A stretch of 64,000 bases of DNA from the NCBI GenBank assembly GCA_030267325.1, contig JAJDJS010000005.1, forward strand, positions 28,887-92,886, given 5' to 3'. The stretch comes from Desulfosarcina sp. OttesenSCG-928-A07. Lineage in GTDB: Bacteria > Desulfobacterota > Desulfobacteria > Desulfobacterales > Desulfosarcinaceae. The translations under genes were made by a program, and so were the position numbers. Under the pieces are notes generated by a model. That model did no database searches. It was given only the letters and a program-made list of their open reading frames with translations, and was not told where the DNA came from. Each line of letters opens with the position of its first letter. The first letter of the stretch is position 1. Positions 15,328 through 23,038 of this stretch are shown here, piece after piece.

Positions 15328-17519
15328 TAGGCGCGCGGCGGCCGGACTGTTATCGCGGTCACAAAGGCGCCCAGTCCCAGAATCAGAATCCCTTTGCCAT
15401 CAAGGGAATGGGGCGCGCCGCCACCTTCGCATGCCGGACAGATATCATTTTTAACCCAGTGAACCGCCGCCACTGCTGCAATGGCGGTTGCGGTGGCAAA
15501 CTCGCCCACAAGCTGACGAATATCCATCATGGTGCCGGAAAATCCGGTGCGAGACAAAAACTCCTTCATCTGTGTACTGGCCATTGATCGGAACCCGCCG
15601 GGGATATTGACCAGCACGGCGCCAAAGGATGGGTTGACCGCATCCGGGCCGCCCACGCGGTCCACAAGGGATGAAATGGCATCCGGCATATGACCGGCAT
15701 GATAGGCGGCAAGGGCAATCCCGATGCCGTCAGCCGAGCCTCCCGGTGTCAGCAGAATCGCGCCGCCGCCATCGGAAAGGGCATCAGATCCGGCAACAGA
15801 CGGGTCAAACAGCGGCGACAGGGCGGCGTGGGCTTCATCTGCGCCCATGACCAGAATCGGCGCAGGTGAGGTCCGGGCCATGAGGCTGGCGCTGAGAAGG
15901 GCCTGCTCAAAGGAATAATCTCCGCCCGTGGTGGTGATGTTGCCGCCTGTGGCGCCCAGATACAGGGCGGCCTGGCCTGCCGGCGCATTATGGACAGAGC
16001 CGATGAAATCCGTGGGGGAGGGGAACCGGTAGTCGGTTTCCCACAAACGAGAAAGAAAATCATGGGTTTCGGAAAGACAGCCCCAGCCTGTTCCCATACT
16101 GATGCAACCCGGTGCATGGATTTGGGTATCAGCTTGATAAATGGCGTCGGACAAAGCCAGAACAATGGCCGGCAGTCGCTTGAGACGACGGTGGGCGGCA
16201 GGGGCCAGTCGCTGCCGGATGACGGTATCGGCCAGGCATCCTTCACAGACAATATGGTCGGTCAGGGCGGAAAGGGTCTCATCCGTATGCCCTTTTCCGC
16301 TGATACAGGCGTATTGGGTGACAATGAGGGGGGGCAGCGATGACGGTGGGTTTGGAGCGGCGGCCGATGGGTCAAATCGCCGTTTTCGTTTTCCCATCAC
16401 CAAAGCGACATTGTTGCCGCCAAAGCCCAAGGCATTGGACAACACCGTGTTTACCGGCGTAAAAACCGGCGTAGTGGTTGGTGAAAGGGAAAGTTTCGGG
16501 TCAACGGTGACAAGGCCGGTATTGGCGGGAATCATACCGCGCTGGATGACCATGGCGGAAAATGCCGCTTCCAGTGCGCCTGACGCGCCCAGCGGGTGAC
16601 CGGTCATTCCTTTTGTTGAGGAAACCGGCGGCGGATCATGGTTGAAAAGTGTGTTGACCGCCACCGCTTCAGCCTGGTCGTTATCCACTGTGCCGGTGCC
16701 GTGCAGGTTGATGTAATCCACTTCCCAGGGTGAAAGACCTGCCTCGGTCAGCGCCGCGATCATGGCGGAAAGCGCGCCTTCTCCTTTTGGATGGGGCGCG
16801 CTGGGATGAAAGGCATCGCATGAAAGGCCCGCGCCCAGAATCTCAACATCTGATTCGCTTTTTGGGACATGGGACAACACCAGCATGGCCGCGCTTTCTC
16901 CCAGGGTCATGCCTTGGCGATCGGTGTCCAATGGGCGGGCACCCTTTGGATCAATGATTTTTAAAGATCGGAATCCGAAAAACGTAAGCTGGCACAGGGC
17001 ATCCACACCGCCGGCCAGTACATGGCCGGCCATGTGGTGGCGGACCATCCAGGCGGCAATGGCAATGGCGGCAGCGCCGGATGCGCAGGCCGTGGACACG
17101 GTAATCACCGGACCCGTGCAGTTGTAACGCCGGGCCAGATCCGTTGCCAGGGTGCCCACGCCGTGGTGGGCATAATCTGCCGGATTGACGGAACCTTTTC
17201 TCAGCGCGATTTCCGTGGCACCCATACCGCCGGTCGTGGATCCCAGCACAATGGCGTTCACCGGACCGTTCCACCTGGCCATGGCTTCATCCGCCGCCAT
17301 TCGGGCCAGTTGATGGGTCCGGGAGACTTCAGCGTCCTGCATGAGTCCGGAAATTTCAGCCACCGGCAACGGCCCGTCCGGACCTGCCTGAAACAAAGAC
17401 AAGGGTGAAAATAGCGACTTGCTACGAGCCAACGCGGAAAAGGTTTTCTCATGGCCCTGGCCTGCGGCGCTGATCATGCCCATGGCCGTGATAAAAACCG
17501 GCGAAGGGGACGTCGTCAA
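15327..17519 (-). CDS. Ketosynthase fused to a chain-length-factor-like domain (ApeR/ApeC-like)
   Basis: Residues 1-385 are a complete ketosynthase with Cys145 in STACASG, His273 in NLHGTGT and His308 in GMTGHPLG. Residues about 400-730 are a second condensing-enzyme fold with SVHNAPAGQ near 508-516, the hallmark of the KS-like chain-length-factor partner of aryl-polyene systems; the catalytic Cys position is replaced by a Gly/Asp stretch, so this half is non-catalytic. The two are normally separate polypeptides forming a heterodimer, and here they are one. The start is TTG at 17519, overlapping the ACP stop by four bases (TTGA); the first ATG would cut off the first strand. This protein probably sets chain length. 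Confidence 0.82.
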   Translation of the reverse strand: MTTSPSPVFITAMGMISAAGQGHEKTFSALARSKSLFSPLSLFQAGPDGPLPVAEISGLMQDAEVSRTHQLARMAADEAMARWNGPVNAIVLGSTTGGMGATEIALRKGSVNPADYAHHGVGTLATDLARRYNCTGPVITVSTACASGAAAIAIAAWMVRHHMAGHVLAGGVDALCQLTFFGFRSLKIIDPKGARPLDTDRQGMTLGESAAMLVLSHVPKSESDVEILGAGLSCDAFHPSAPHPKGEGALSAMIAALTEAGLSPWEVDYINLHGTGTVDNDQAEAVAVNTLFNHDPPPVSSTKGMTGHPLGASGALEAAFSAMVIQRGMIPANTGLVTVDPKLSLSPTTTPVFTPVNTVLSNALGFGGNNVALVMGKRKRRFDPSAAAPNPPSSLPPLIVTQYACISGKGHTDETLSALTDHIVCEGCLADTVIRQRLAPAAHRRLKRLPAIVLALSDAIYQADTQIHAPGCISMGTGWGCLSETHDFLSRLWETDYRFPSPTDFIGSVHNAPAGQAALYLGATGGNITTTGGDYSFEQALLSASLMARTSPAPILVMGADEAHAALSPLFDPSVAGSDALSDGGGAILLTPGGSADGIGIALAAYHAGHMPDAISSLVDRVGGPDAVNPSFGAVLVNIPGGFRSMASTQMKEFLSRTGFSGTMMDIRQLVGEFATATAIAAVAAVHWVKNDICPACEGGGAPHSLDGKGILILGLGAFVTAITVRPPRA

Positions 17520-17782
17520 GAGGCAGCCTCGGGCGTGTGGGTCCGGATATAATCGGCAAGGGTCCGTAAGGTGGCAAATACCTTGGCTCCCAGTTCCTTG
17601 TTGTTGATGACGATGTGATAGTCCTTTTCAACCATGATGACCATCTCCAACACATCAATGGAATCAATGCCAAGCGGGCCCCCCACAAGGGGGTCGTCTT
17701 CCCGGATGTCCGCCGGTGTGATGCCCGGCAGGTTCAAAATATCAATGATTTTTGTTCTTAATTCGTTTAACAGGGCTTCCAT
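17516..17782 (-). CDS. Acyl carrier protein 2
   Basis: The 88-residue protein has GIDSIDVLE with the phosphopantetheine-bearing Ser. It starts at 17782 with MEALLNELRTKI by analogy to ACPs; longer starts at 17803 (MPHK) or 17824 (MDSL) are possible and none has a strong ribosome binding site. Its stop overlaps the TTG start of the KS-CLF gene, so carrier and condensing enzyme are made together. It diverges from the plus-strand dehydratase-reductase operon, and the shared promoter region has since been split by the mrr insertion. Confidence 0.85.
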   Translation of the reverse strand: MEALLNELRTKIIDILNLPGITPADIREDDPLVGGPLGIDSIDVLEMVIMVEKDYHIVINNKELGAKVFATLRTLADYIRTHTPEAAS

Positions 17783-17981
17783 GGACGGTTCACTTTTGTG
17801 TGGCATGCGCGAAAGGCTATCCATTCGCTGATTTGTGAGGTCTGCATTGCTTTCTGTGGGATGAAACAGTGAGCCCACGGGCAATGCCGTTTACAGGTTT
17901 GAAAAACTATAGTAAATTCACATTTGTTTATCTGCTTTGACCGTGGTTTTCAAGACTTTCGACAGCCTTTTCCAAAACAAA

Positions 17982-18053
17982 CAGGTGCCCCATGCTGCCG
18001 GACAATGTGACCCTTGAGGATATTCTGCCCACCGGGAGGGCATGCGGCTGGTG
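17982..18053. repeat. 72-bp direct repeat flanking mrr, left copy (broken dehydratase start)
   Basis: This copy contains the ribosome binding site and first codons of the ApeP-like dehydratase gene. It matches 19091-19163 base for base except for one missing C in a run of four. That deletion shifts the reading frame, and the sequence diverges completely after GGCTGGTG. It is therefore a non-functional duplicate of the gene start. A weaker match continues a few bases upstream. Confidence 0.92.
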
Positions 18054-18132
18054 ACCGCTGTCCTGAAAAGAGAGTTCCCAGAGTTAGGAATATGGAAAAA
18101 TATGACTTTTGGATGAATAGGGTGACACGATT

Positions 18133-19005
18133 ATGAAAATGCCGACTTTTCGCCAACTAATGGAACCCACCTTGAAAGCTTTGGATGTCCTTGGTGGCTC
18201 CGGCAGTATTGAAGAGATTGCGACAGAAGTCATCAGACAGCTTGATTTACCGGAAAGCATTACATCCCAGATGCATGATCCGGCCAGATCCAGTCAGACC
18301 GAAGTTGAATATCGTTTGGCTTGGTCGCGTACTTATCTGAAAAAATACGGACTCATTACAAATTCGGCGCGAGGTGTTTGGGTTTTCACAGACAAGTACC
18401 AGCCAGAGCAATCCTTTGATGCCGACGATGTCGTACGGCTTGTTCGAGAAAGTGTTTTATCCAAAAAAAACGATGACAGACAGCATCATTCTTCAGCGCC
18501 ATTACATGATTTGGAAATCATAGAAGTTGATAATGAACTTGAAATATCTTGGAAAAATACGCTCCATCAAACGCTTCTGGGTATGAAACCAGATGCGTTT
18601 GAGCGCCTCACCAAACGGTTGCTTCGTGAAAATGGATTTGTTCAGGTAGAGATAACCGGCCGTTCAGGAGATGGTGGAATTGACGGAAAAGGAATTTTAA
18701 AGCTTCAAAATATATTGAGTTATCATGTCGTTTTTCAATGTAAACGTTACCAAAACAGTGTCGGGCCTGGTGCCATTCGAGATTTCCGTGGCGCAATGAT
18801 TGGAAGAGCTGACAAAGGCATCTTTATTACCACGGGAACTTTTACTCGAGATGCGATCAATGAGGCTATACGCGATGGTGCGCCTGCAATTGATCTGATT
18901 GATGGCGAAACATTGGCGGAAATGCTGAAAACCTTACAGTTAGGCGTTAAAGTGGAAATGATTGAGAGTGTTGAGATCGATACCACTTGGTTTGAAAATA
19001 TTTAA
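18133..19005 (+). CDS. mrr: Mrr-type restriction endonuclease
   Basis: The 290-residue protein has an N-terminal winged-helix Mrr domain (about 1-90) and a C-terminal Mrr catalytic domain. The catalytic residues are visible as GDGGIDGKG (Asp184) and VVFQCKRY (Gln202, Lys204), the D-QxK variant of the PD-(D/E)xK nuclease fold. Mrr enzymes cut modified DNA, usually methylated. No methylase is adjacent, as is typical for type IV systems. Its codons are visibly more AT-rich than the neighbours', which suggests transfer. It is inserted between 72/73-bp direct repeats in the divergent promoter region of the lipid locus, so it is probably imported defence cargo. Confidence 0.9.
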   Translation: MKMPTFRQLMEPTLKALDVLGGSGSIEEIATEVIRQLDLPESITSQMHDPARSSQTEVEYRLAWSRTYLKKYGLITNSARGVWVFTDKYQPEQSFDADDVVRLVRESVLSKKNDDRQHHSSAPLHDLEIIEVDNELEISWKNTLHQTLLGMKPDAFERLTKRLLRENGFVQVEITGRSGDGGIDGKGILKLQNILSYHVVFQCKRYQNSVGPGAIRDFRGAMIGRADKGIFITTGTFTRDAINEAIRDGAPAIDLIDGETLAEMLKTLQLGVKVEMIESVEIDTTWFENI

Positions 19006-19090
19006 AACTTGGGAGCCTTATTCTTTGAAGATTGAAGAAAATCTTGAGATCGTTCGAAACTTCACCTTCGGCGGTCTTTTTACAAAACCA

Positions 19091-19163
19091 CAGGTGCCCC
19101 ATGCTGCCGGACAATGTGACCCTTGAGGATATTCTGCCCCACCGGGAGGGCATGCGGCTGGTG
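19091..19163. repeat. 73-bp direct repeat flanking mrr, right copy (intact dehydratase start)
   Basis: The intact copy, including the CAGGTG ribosome binding region and the first 21 codons of the dehydratase. It matches 17982-18053 except for one C. Confidence 0.92.
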
Positions 19164-19535
19164 GAAACAGTGGTGGAGCTTTCCACAGAGCGCGCGGTGA
19201 CCCGGTCTGTGGTGTCTTCCAAGTGGCCCATGGCGGGGGCCCAAGGCGTGGACGCGCTGATGCTGGTGGAACTGGCCGCCCAGACCGCCGGTGTCAACAA
19301 CGGCTGGAAAAACCGGCTCAAACACGGGCCCGCTGCTTATCATGTCGGATGGATTGTGGGCATCAAGTCTGCCCGGATTTTGATTGGCCGGCTGCAGATC
19401 GGCACAACCGTGGTGGTGGAATCCCGCAACCGGTTTGAGTATGATCAGTTGATGGAGGTCCACGCCATTGCCCGGATTGACGAAAAAACCGTGGCGGAGG
19501 TGGTGCTGCAGTTGATGGAGGCGGATGCGCCATAG
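19101..19535 (+). CDS. ApeP-like hot-dog 3-hydroxyacyl-ACP dehydratase
   Basis: The 144-residue protein begins MLPDNVTLEDILPHREGMRL, and the PHxxxMxL pattern with VELAAQTAG near 56-64 is that of ApeP-like dehydratases of aryl-polyene clusters. It complements the ApeI-like dehydratase at 10847. The start at 19101 is the one duplicated in the left repeat; the upstream extension comes from inserted DNA. It leads the plus-strand operon with the reductase 12 bases downstream. Because mrr now lies between this gene and the old divergent promoter, its transcription probably depends on read-through from mrr or a new promoter. Confidence 0.78.
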   Translation: MLPDNVTLEDILPHREGMRLVETVVELSTERAVTRSVVSSKWPMAGAQGVDALMLVELAAQTAGVNNGWKNRLKHGPAAYHVGWIVGIKSARILIGRLQIGTTVVVESRNRFEYDQLMEVHAIARIDEKTVAEVVLQLMEADAP

Positions 19536-19547
19536 AAAGGACACTCT

Positions 19548-20300
19548 GTGGAAAACACTTTGTCGGGTTTTTCAGATCAACTCCCCATTGCACTGGTGAC
19601 CGGCGCCAGCAAGGGGATTGGCCGGGCCATTGCCGTGGAGATGGCCAGAAGCGGTTACCAGGTGATCATCAACTATCTGTCCGATCGCAGCGGTGCCGAA
19701 GAAACGCTTGCCGCCGTGCGTGCCTCCGGCACAGACGGTATTTGCCTCGGCTTCAACGTGGCGGACGAAGCGGAAACGCAGGCTGCGCTGGAAAAAATAT
19801 TTGCCCTGTGTCCCCGGATTGACGCCCTCATCAACAATGCCGGCCGGGTGGCGGATGAACTGTTCATCATGATGCGCCCGGAAAAATGGCGTTCCGTGAT
19901 TGATACGACCCTTCAGGGATTTTACAATGTCACCCGGCCGGTGCTGGAGAAAATGGTGGTCAAAAAAAAGGGGGCCGTGATATCCATTGCCTCGGTGGCC
20001 GGCATCATGGGAAACCGGGGGCAGGCCAATTATGCGGCAGCCAAGGCTGGACTCATCGGTGCCAGTCGGTCTGTTGCCGCAGAAGTCGGTCGTCTGGGTA
20101 TCCGGGTCAATGTGGTGGCGCCCGGCCTGATCCGTACCGACATGATCAAGGACGCGCCGATCCAGAACATCAAAGCCATGATTCCCATGGCCCGCTTGGG
20201 TGAACCCGAAGAAGTGGCCCGGATTGTCCGGTTTCTCTGCTCTGATGACGCTTCTTATGTCACGGGACAGGTCATCGGCGTTAATGGCGGGATGGTCTGA
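19548..20300 (+). CDS. 3-oxoacyl-ACP reductase (FabG-like, ApeQ-like role)
   Basis: The 250-residue short-chain dehydrogenase has the nucleotide-binding TGASKGIG at 18-25, NNAG near 96-99 and the catalytic Ser149, Tyr162 and Lys166 (NYAAAKAG). The start is GTG at 19548 with AGAAAGG a few bases upstream. It should reduce beta-ketoacyl-ACP with NADPH and, with the dehydratases, produce a conjugated polyene because no enoyl reductase is present in the locus. The LolA-like gene begins one base after its stop, so the four plus-strand genes form an operon. Confidence 0.92.
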   Translation: MENTLSGFSDQLPIALVTGASKGIGRAIAVEMARSGYQVIINYLSDRSGAEETLAAVRASGTDGICLGFNVADEAETQAALEKIFALCPRIDALINNAGRVADELFIMMRPEKWRSVIDTTLQGFYNVTRPVLEKMVVKKKGAVISIASVAGIMGNRGQANYAAAKAGLIGASRSVAAEVGRLGIRVNVVAPGLIRTDMIKDAPIQNIKAMIPMARLGEPEEVARIVRFLCSDDASYVTGQVIGVNGGMV

Positions 20301-20301
20301 C

Positions 20302-20928
20302 ATGGCGCCGATGATTCCACACAGACGTTTCTGGCTCGCTGCTATCCTTTTGATTTGCTCGGTTTTTTGTTTGGGATGGGCAGATACATGGGAAGATCTT
20401 CAGACCGAAACCGGCGCCATTACTTCCATCCAGACCGACTTTGTCCAGACCAAACATCTTCCGATTCTGGCCCGCCCCCTGGTGTCACAGGGAAAACTGG
20501 CCTTCCAGACGCCCGGTTCCCTGCGATGGGAATACACCGCGCCCATCCACAGCATTCTGGTGATGCACAAGGGAAAAATCCGGCGGTTGACCCTGGATAC
20601 CCGGACCCATGAATTTCGTGAAGAAAGCGGTGCAGGCTTGGATGTCATGCAAATGGTGGTGGCGGAAATCTCCCAGTGGATGACGGGCCGGTTTGAAGAC
20701 AACGCCATGTTTTCCGTTGAGCTGGCCCCTTCCCGGAAAATCCTGCTGACCCCCAAGGGCGGAATTGCTGATATTCTGAACCGGGTGGAGCTTTGGTTGG
20801 GCGATGAACCCGGCCAAATCCGGCGAGTACGGATCGTGGAAGGGGAGAATGCCTTTACGGATCTTGCCTTTTCCAATACCACGATCAATTCGGAAATTTC
20901 CGATGACGTGTTTGTGAAGGTGCCATGA
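20302..20928 (+). CDS. LolA-like periplasmic outer-membrane carrier protein
   Basis: The 208-residue protein has a signal peptide (basic MAPMIPHRRF, then a hydrophobic stretch to about 26) and a LolA fold signature: ITSIQTDFVQTKHLPILARPLVSQGKL, then a strand pattern with GSLRWEYTAP. LolA-family proteins shuttle lipophilic cargo across the periplasm, and aryl-polyene clusters include one. Here it probably carries the lipid product or its anchor to the outer membrane. The start at 20302 is one base after the FabG stop. Its own stop overlaps the DUF3261 start (ATGA). Confidence 0.85.
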   Translation: MAPMIPHRRFWLAAILLICSVFCLGWADTWEDLQTETGAITSIQTDFVQTKHLPILARPLVSQGKLAFQTPGSLRWEYTAPIHSILVMHKGKIRRLTLDTRTHEFREESGAGLDVMQMVVAEISQWMTGRFEDNAMFSVELAPSRKILLTPKGGIADILNRVELWLGDEPGQIRRVRIVEGENAFTDLAFSNTTINSEISDDVFVKVP

Positions 20929-21629
20929 AACGGCTTTTCTCTTTTCCGCTCATTTTCTTTTTGCTGACCAGTCTTTGCTGGATGTGGGGGTGTGCCGGTC
21001 CGCCGCGTCTGCATTTTTTTTCTGAGGCCACTTTGCCCATGATCGGTTGCCGGGACCTTCAACTTTCCGGTTCGTGGCAGTTTGTTCATATTGTTGAGGC
21101 CACTCCGCCCGGATACAAGACCGTGACCCTGATGGGTGTGGTGCAAATCCATGAAACGCTCCAAGAGCTCCACTGCGCCCTGCTCAGCCTTGAAGGGCTG
21201 GTCCTTTTTGAAGCCCACTGGAAAGACGGTGAGACAACCGTTCTCCGGGCGCTTCCCCCCTTTGATAAGCCCGGTTTTACGGATGGCCTCATGGCAGACC
21301 TCGGGTTTATTTTTCTGGCGCCTGAAATTACTTCCCAAGTATTCGGCCGGATGGATGACGGAACGCCCGTGTGCCGGTATGAATTGGCGGATGGTGAAAT
21401 CCGGGACATGATGGCCTTTCTGGATGGCGGCTGGAAACTGATGCGCTATGCCAAAGGATCCCGCCTGGTCCAAACTTTGATGGCGGACGGCCCATCTGAT
21501 TCAGATCCGGCTGCTCCCATGCCGCGGCATCTTTCCCTGATCACCCATGGTCTTCTGGGGTATCGCCTGACATTAACCCTGGTATCGGCCGATGCACTGT
21601 CTTCATCCGCGTCTTCTTCTGAAAAGTAA
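20925..21629 (+). CDS. DUF3261-type lipoprotein
   Basis: The 234-residue product has a lipoprotein signal peptide with cleavage before the Cys of WGCAG. Its size and its place directly after a LolA-like gene fit the DUF3261 lipoproteins of aryl-polyene clusters, which are thought to help deliver the pigment to the outer membrane. The start overlaps the LolA-like stop by four bases (ATGA). No enzymatic motif is seen. The match to DUF3261 rests mainly on context and the general shape of the sequence. Confidence 0.7.
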   Translation: MKRLFSFPLIFFLLTSLCWMWGCAGPPRLHFFSEATLPMIGCRDLQLSGSWQFVHIVEATPPGYKTVTLMGVVQIHETLQELHCALLSLEGLVLFEAHWKDGETTVLRALPPFDKPGFTDGLMADLGFIFLAPEITSQVFGRMDDGTPVCRYELADGEIRDMMAFLDGGWKLMRYAKGSRLVQTLMADGPSDSDPAAPMPRHLSLITHGLLGYRLTLTLVSADALSSSASSSEK

Positions 21630-21638
21630 CAACATCCC

Positions 21639-22934
21639 ATGAAAATAACGATCATCTATCCCCGATGGCATAAGTTGTCCCGCCAGACCGAGTTTCATCT
21701 GCCGCCCCACGGGCCTGTGGTGTTTGCTGCGGCCCTTCCCCATGATGTGGGGGTGACCTTTGTGGATGAAAACCTGGAAGCCATTGATTTTGACGCGCCG
21801 GTGGATGCCGTGTGCATTTCCATGATGCTGACGGTTCAGGTGAAACGCGGCTGGCAAATTGCGGATATTTACCGGGAAAAGGGAATCCCTGTGATTTTTG
21901 GGGGCATTGCCACCATGCTCCATGCAGAAGAAACCCTTCCCCATGCCGATGCCGTTTTTCTGGGAGAAGCCGAAGGCCGGATGGAAATGCTTTTTGACGA
22001 TCTTTCCCATGGCCGGCTGAAAAAAACCTACAATTTCCTGGATGATCCTCCGTCTCTGGACACGGTAGGACCGGCCCGGCGGGATATTCTCAATCGCGAA
22101 TTGTACAACTACCGGGGTGTGCAACTGGTGGATCTGGTCCATGCGTCGAGGGGCTGCCGGTATCATTGTTATCCGTGCGCCGTGGCCTATCTGGGCGGCA
22201 GAAAGTTCCGGCCCCGGCCGGTGGCACGCGCTGTGGCGGAAATGGCGGCCATCGACAACAACCGCCTGTTTATTGTGGATAATTCCCTGGCCCAGGACAC
22301 CCAGTGGGAAATGGATCTTTTCCGGGAGATGATTCCCCTGAAGAAAAAATGGTGCTGCCACCCCATTGAAGATGATCCCAAAGTACTGGATCTGGCGGCC
22401 CAGGCCGGGGCCTGGTATGTGTATCAGGCTGTTTTTGACACATCCGACTATATCAAAGAGCGCATCCGGCGGTATCACGATCATGGTATCGGCGTGGAAG
22501 GCACGATTTTGCTGGGACTGGATCACCACACCGAAGATGAGATTAAACGGCTGGTGGAATTCTTGCTGGAGATTGATCTGGATCTGGCGGAATTTACCGT
22601 ACTGACGCCATTTCCCCACACCAAGGCGTATGATGAGCTAAAGCGCCAGAACCGGATTTTGTCTTATGACTGGGATGCCTATTCAGCGGATCAGGTGGTG
22701 TATCAGCCAAAGCACATGGCGCCGGAGCGGCTTCAGGAACTTTTCCACTGGGCCTGGGATACCTTTTACCAGGATGAATCCCAGGAAATGAAAATGGCCA
22801 AATTGTTCGAGCAGGTGGTTCGGAAAGAAATCGCGGACAATACCTACCGTCCCCGCCGCCGGGACTTGCGGGCAAAGGCATTTGGGCGAGAGTGTGCTGC
22901 CGCAGAAGTAAGCCCCAAAACAAAAGCAGTGTGA
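21639..22934 (+). CDS. B12-binding-domain radical SAM enzyme, second
   Basis: The 431-residue protein has an N-terminal cobalamin-binding-like Rossmann domain (KITIIYPRW at the start, VIFGGIATML near 85-94) without DxHxxG. The radical-SAM core has CRYHCYPC (Cys173, Cys177, Cys180). It follows the DUF3261 gene by nine bases and ends the plus-strand operon. It resembles class B-type enzymes acting on lipids, porphyrins or natural products. It is not a close copy of the B12 radical-SAM protein at 13954. The reaction cannot be deduced from sequence. Confidence 0.8.
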   Translation: MKITIIYPRWHKLSRQTEFHLPPHGPVVFAAALPHDVGVTFVDENLEAIDFDAPVDAVCISMMLTVQVKRGWQIADIYREKGIPVIFGGIATMLHAEETLPHADAVFLGEAEGRMEMLFDDLSHGRLKKTYNFLDDPPSLDTVGPARRDILNRELYNYRGVQLVDLVHASRGCRYHCYPCAVAYLGGRKFRPRPVARAVAEMAAIDNNRLFIVDNSLAQDTQWEMDLFREMIPLKKKWCCHPIEDDPKVLDLAAQAGAWYVYQAVFDTSDYIKERIRRYHDHGIGVEGTILLGLDHHTEDEIKRLVEFLLEIDLDLAEFTVLTPFPHTKAYDELKRQNRILSYDWDAYSADQVVYQPKHMAPERLQELFHWAWDTFYQDESQEMKMAKLFEQVVRKEIADNTYRPRRRDLRAKAFGRECAAAEVSPKTKAV

Positions 22935-22940
22935 TCAAAA

Positions 22941-23033
22941 ATGAAACAAGAAATCACCCTGTTCGAGGTCAAAAGAATCTCCCCCGTGTTCGGCCTTTGG
23001 CCCATGCCATCCAATAGTGACCCAAAAGTGTGA
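22941..23033 (+). CDS. Short orphan reading frame, 30 residues
   Basis: ATG at 22941 opens a 30-codon frame that begins MKQEITLFEVKRISP and stops at 23031-23033. It has no clear ribosome binding site and may be the truncated start of a lost gene. It fills the gap between two convergent genes. The call is weak. Confidence 0.15.
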   Translation: MKQEITLFEVKRISPVFGLWPMPSNSDPKV

Positions 23034-23038
23034 ATGGC

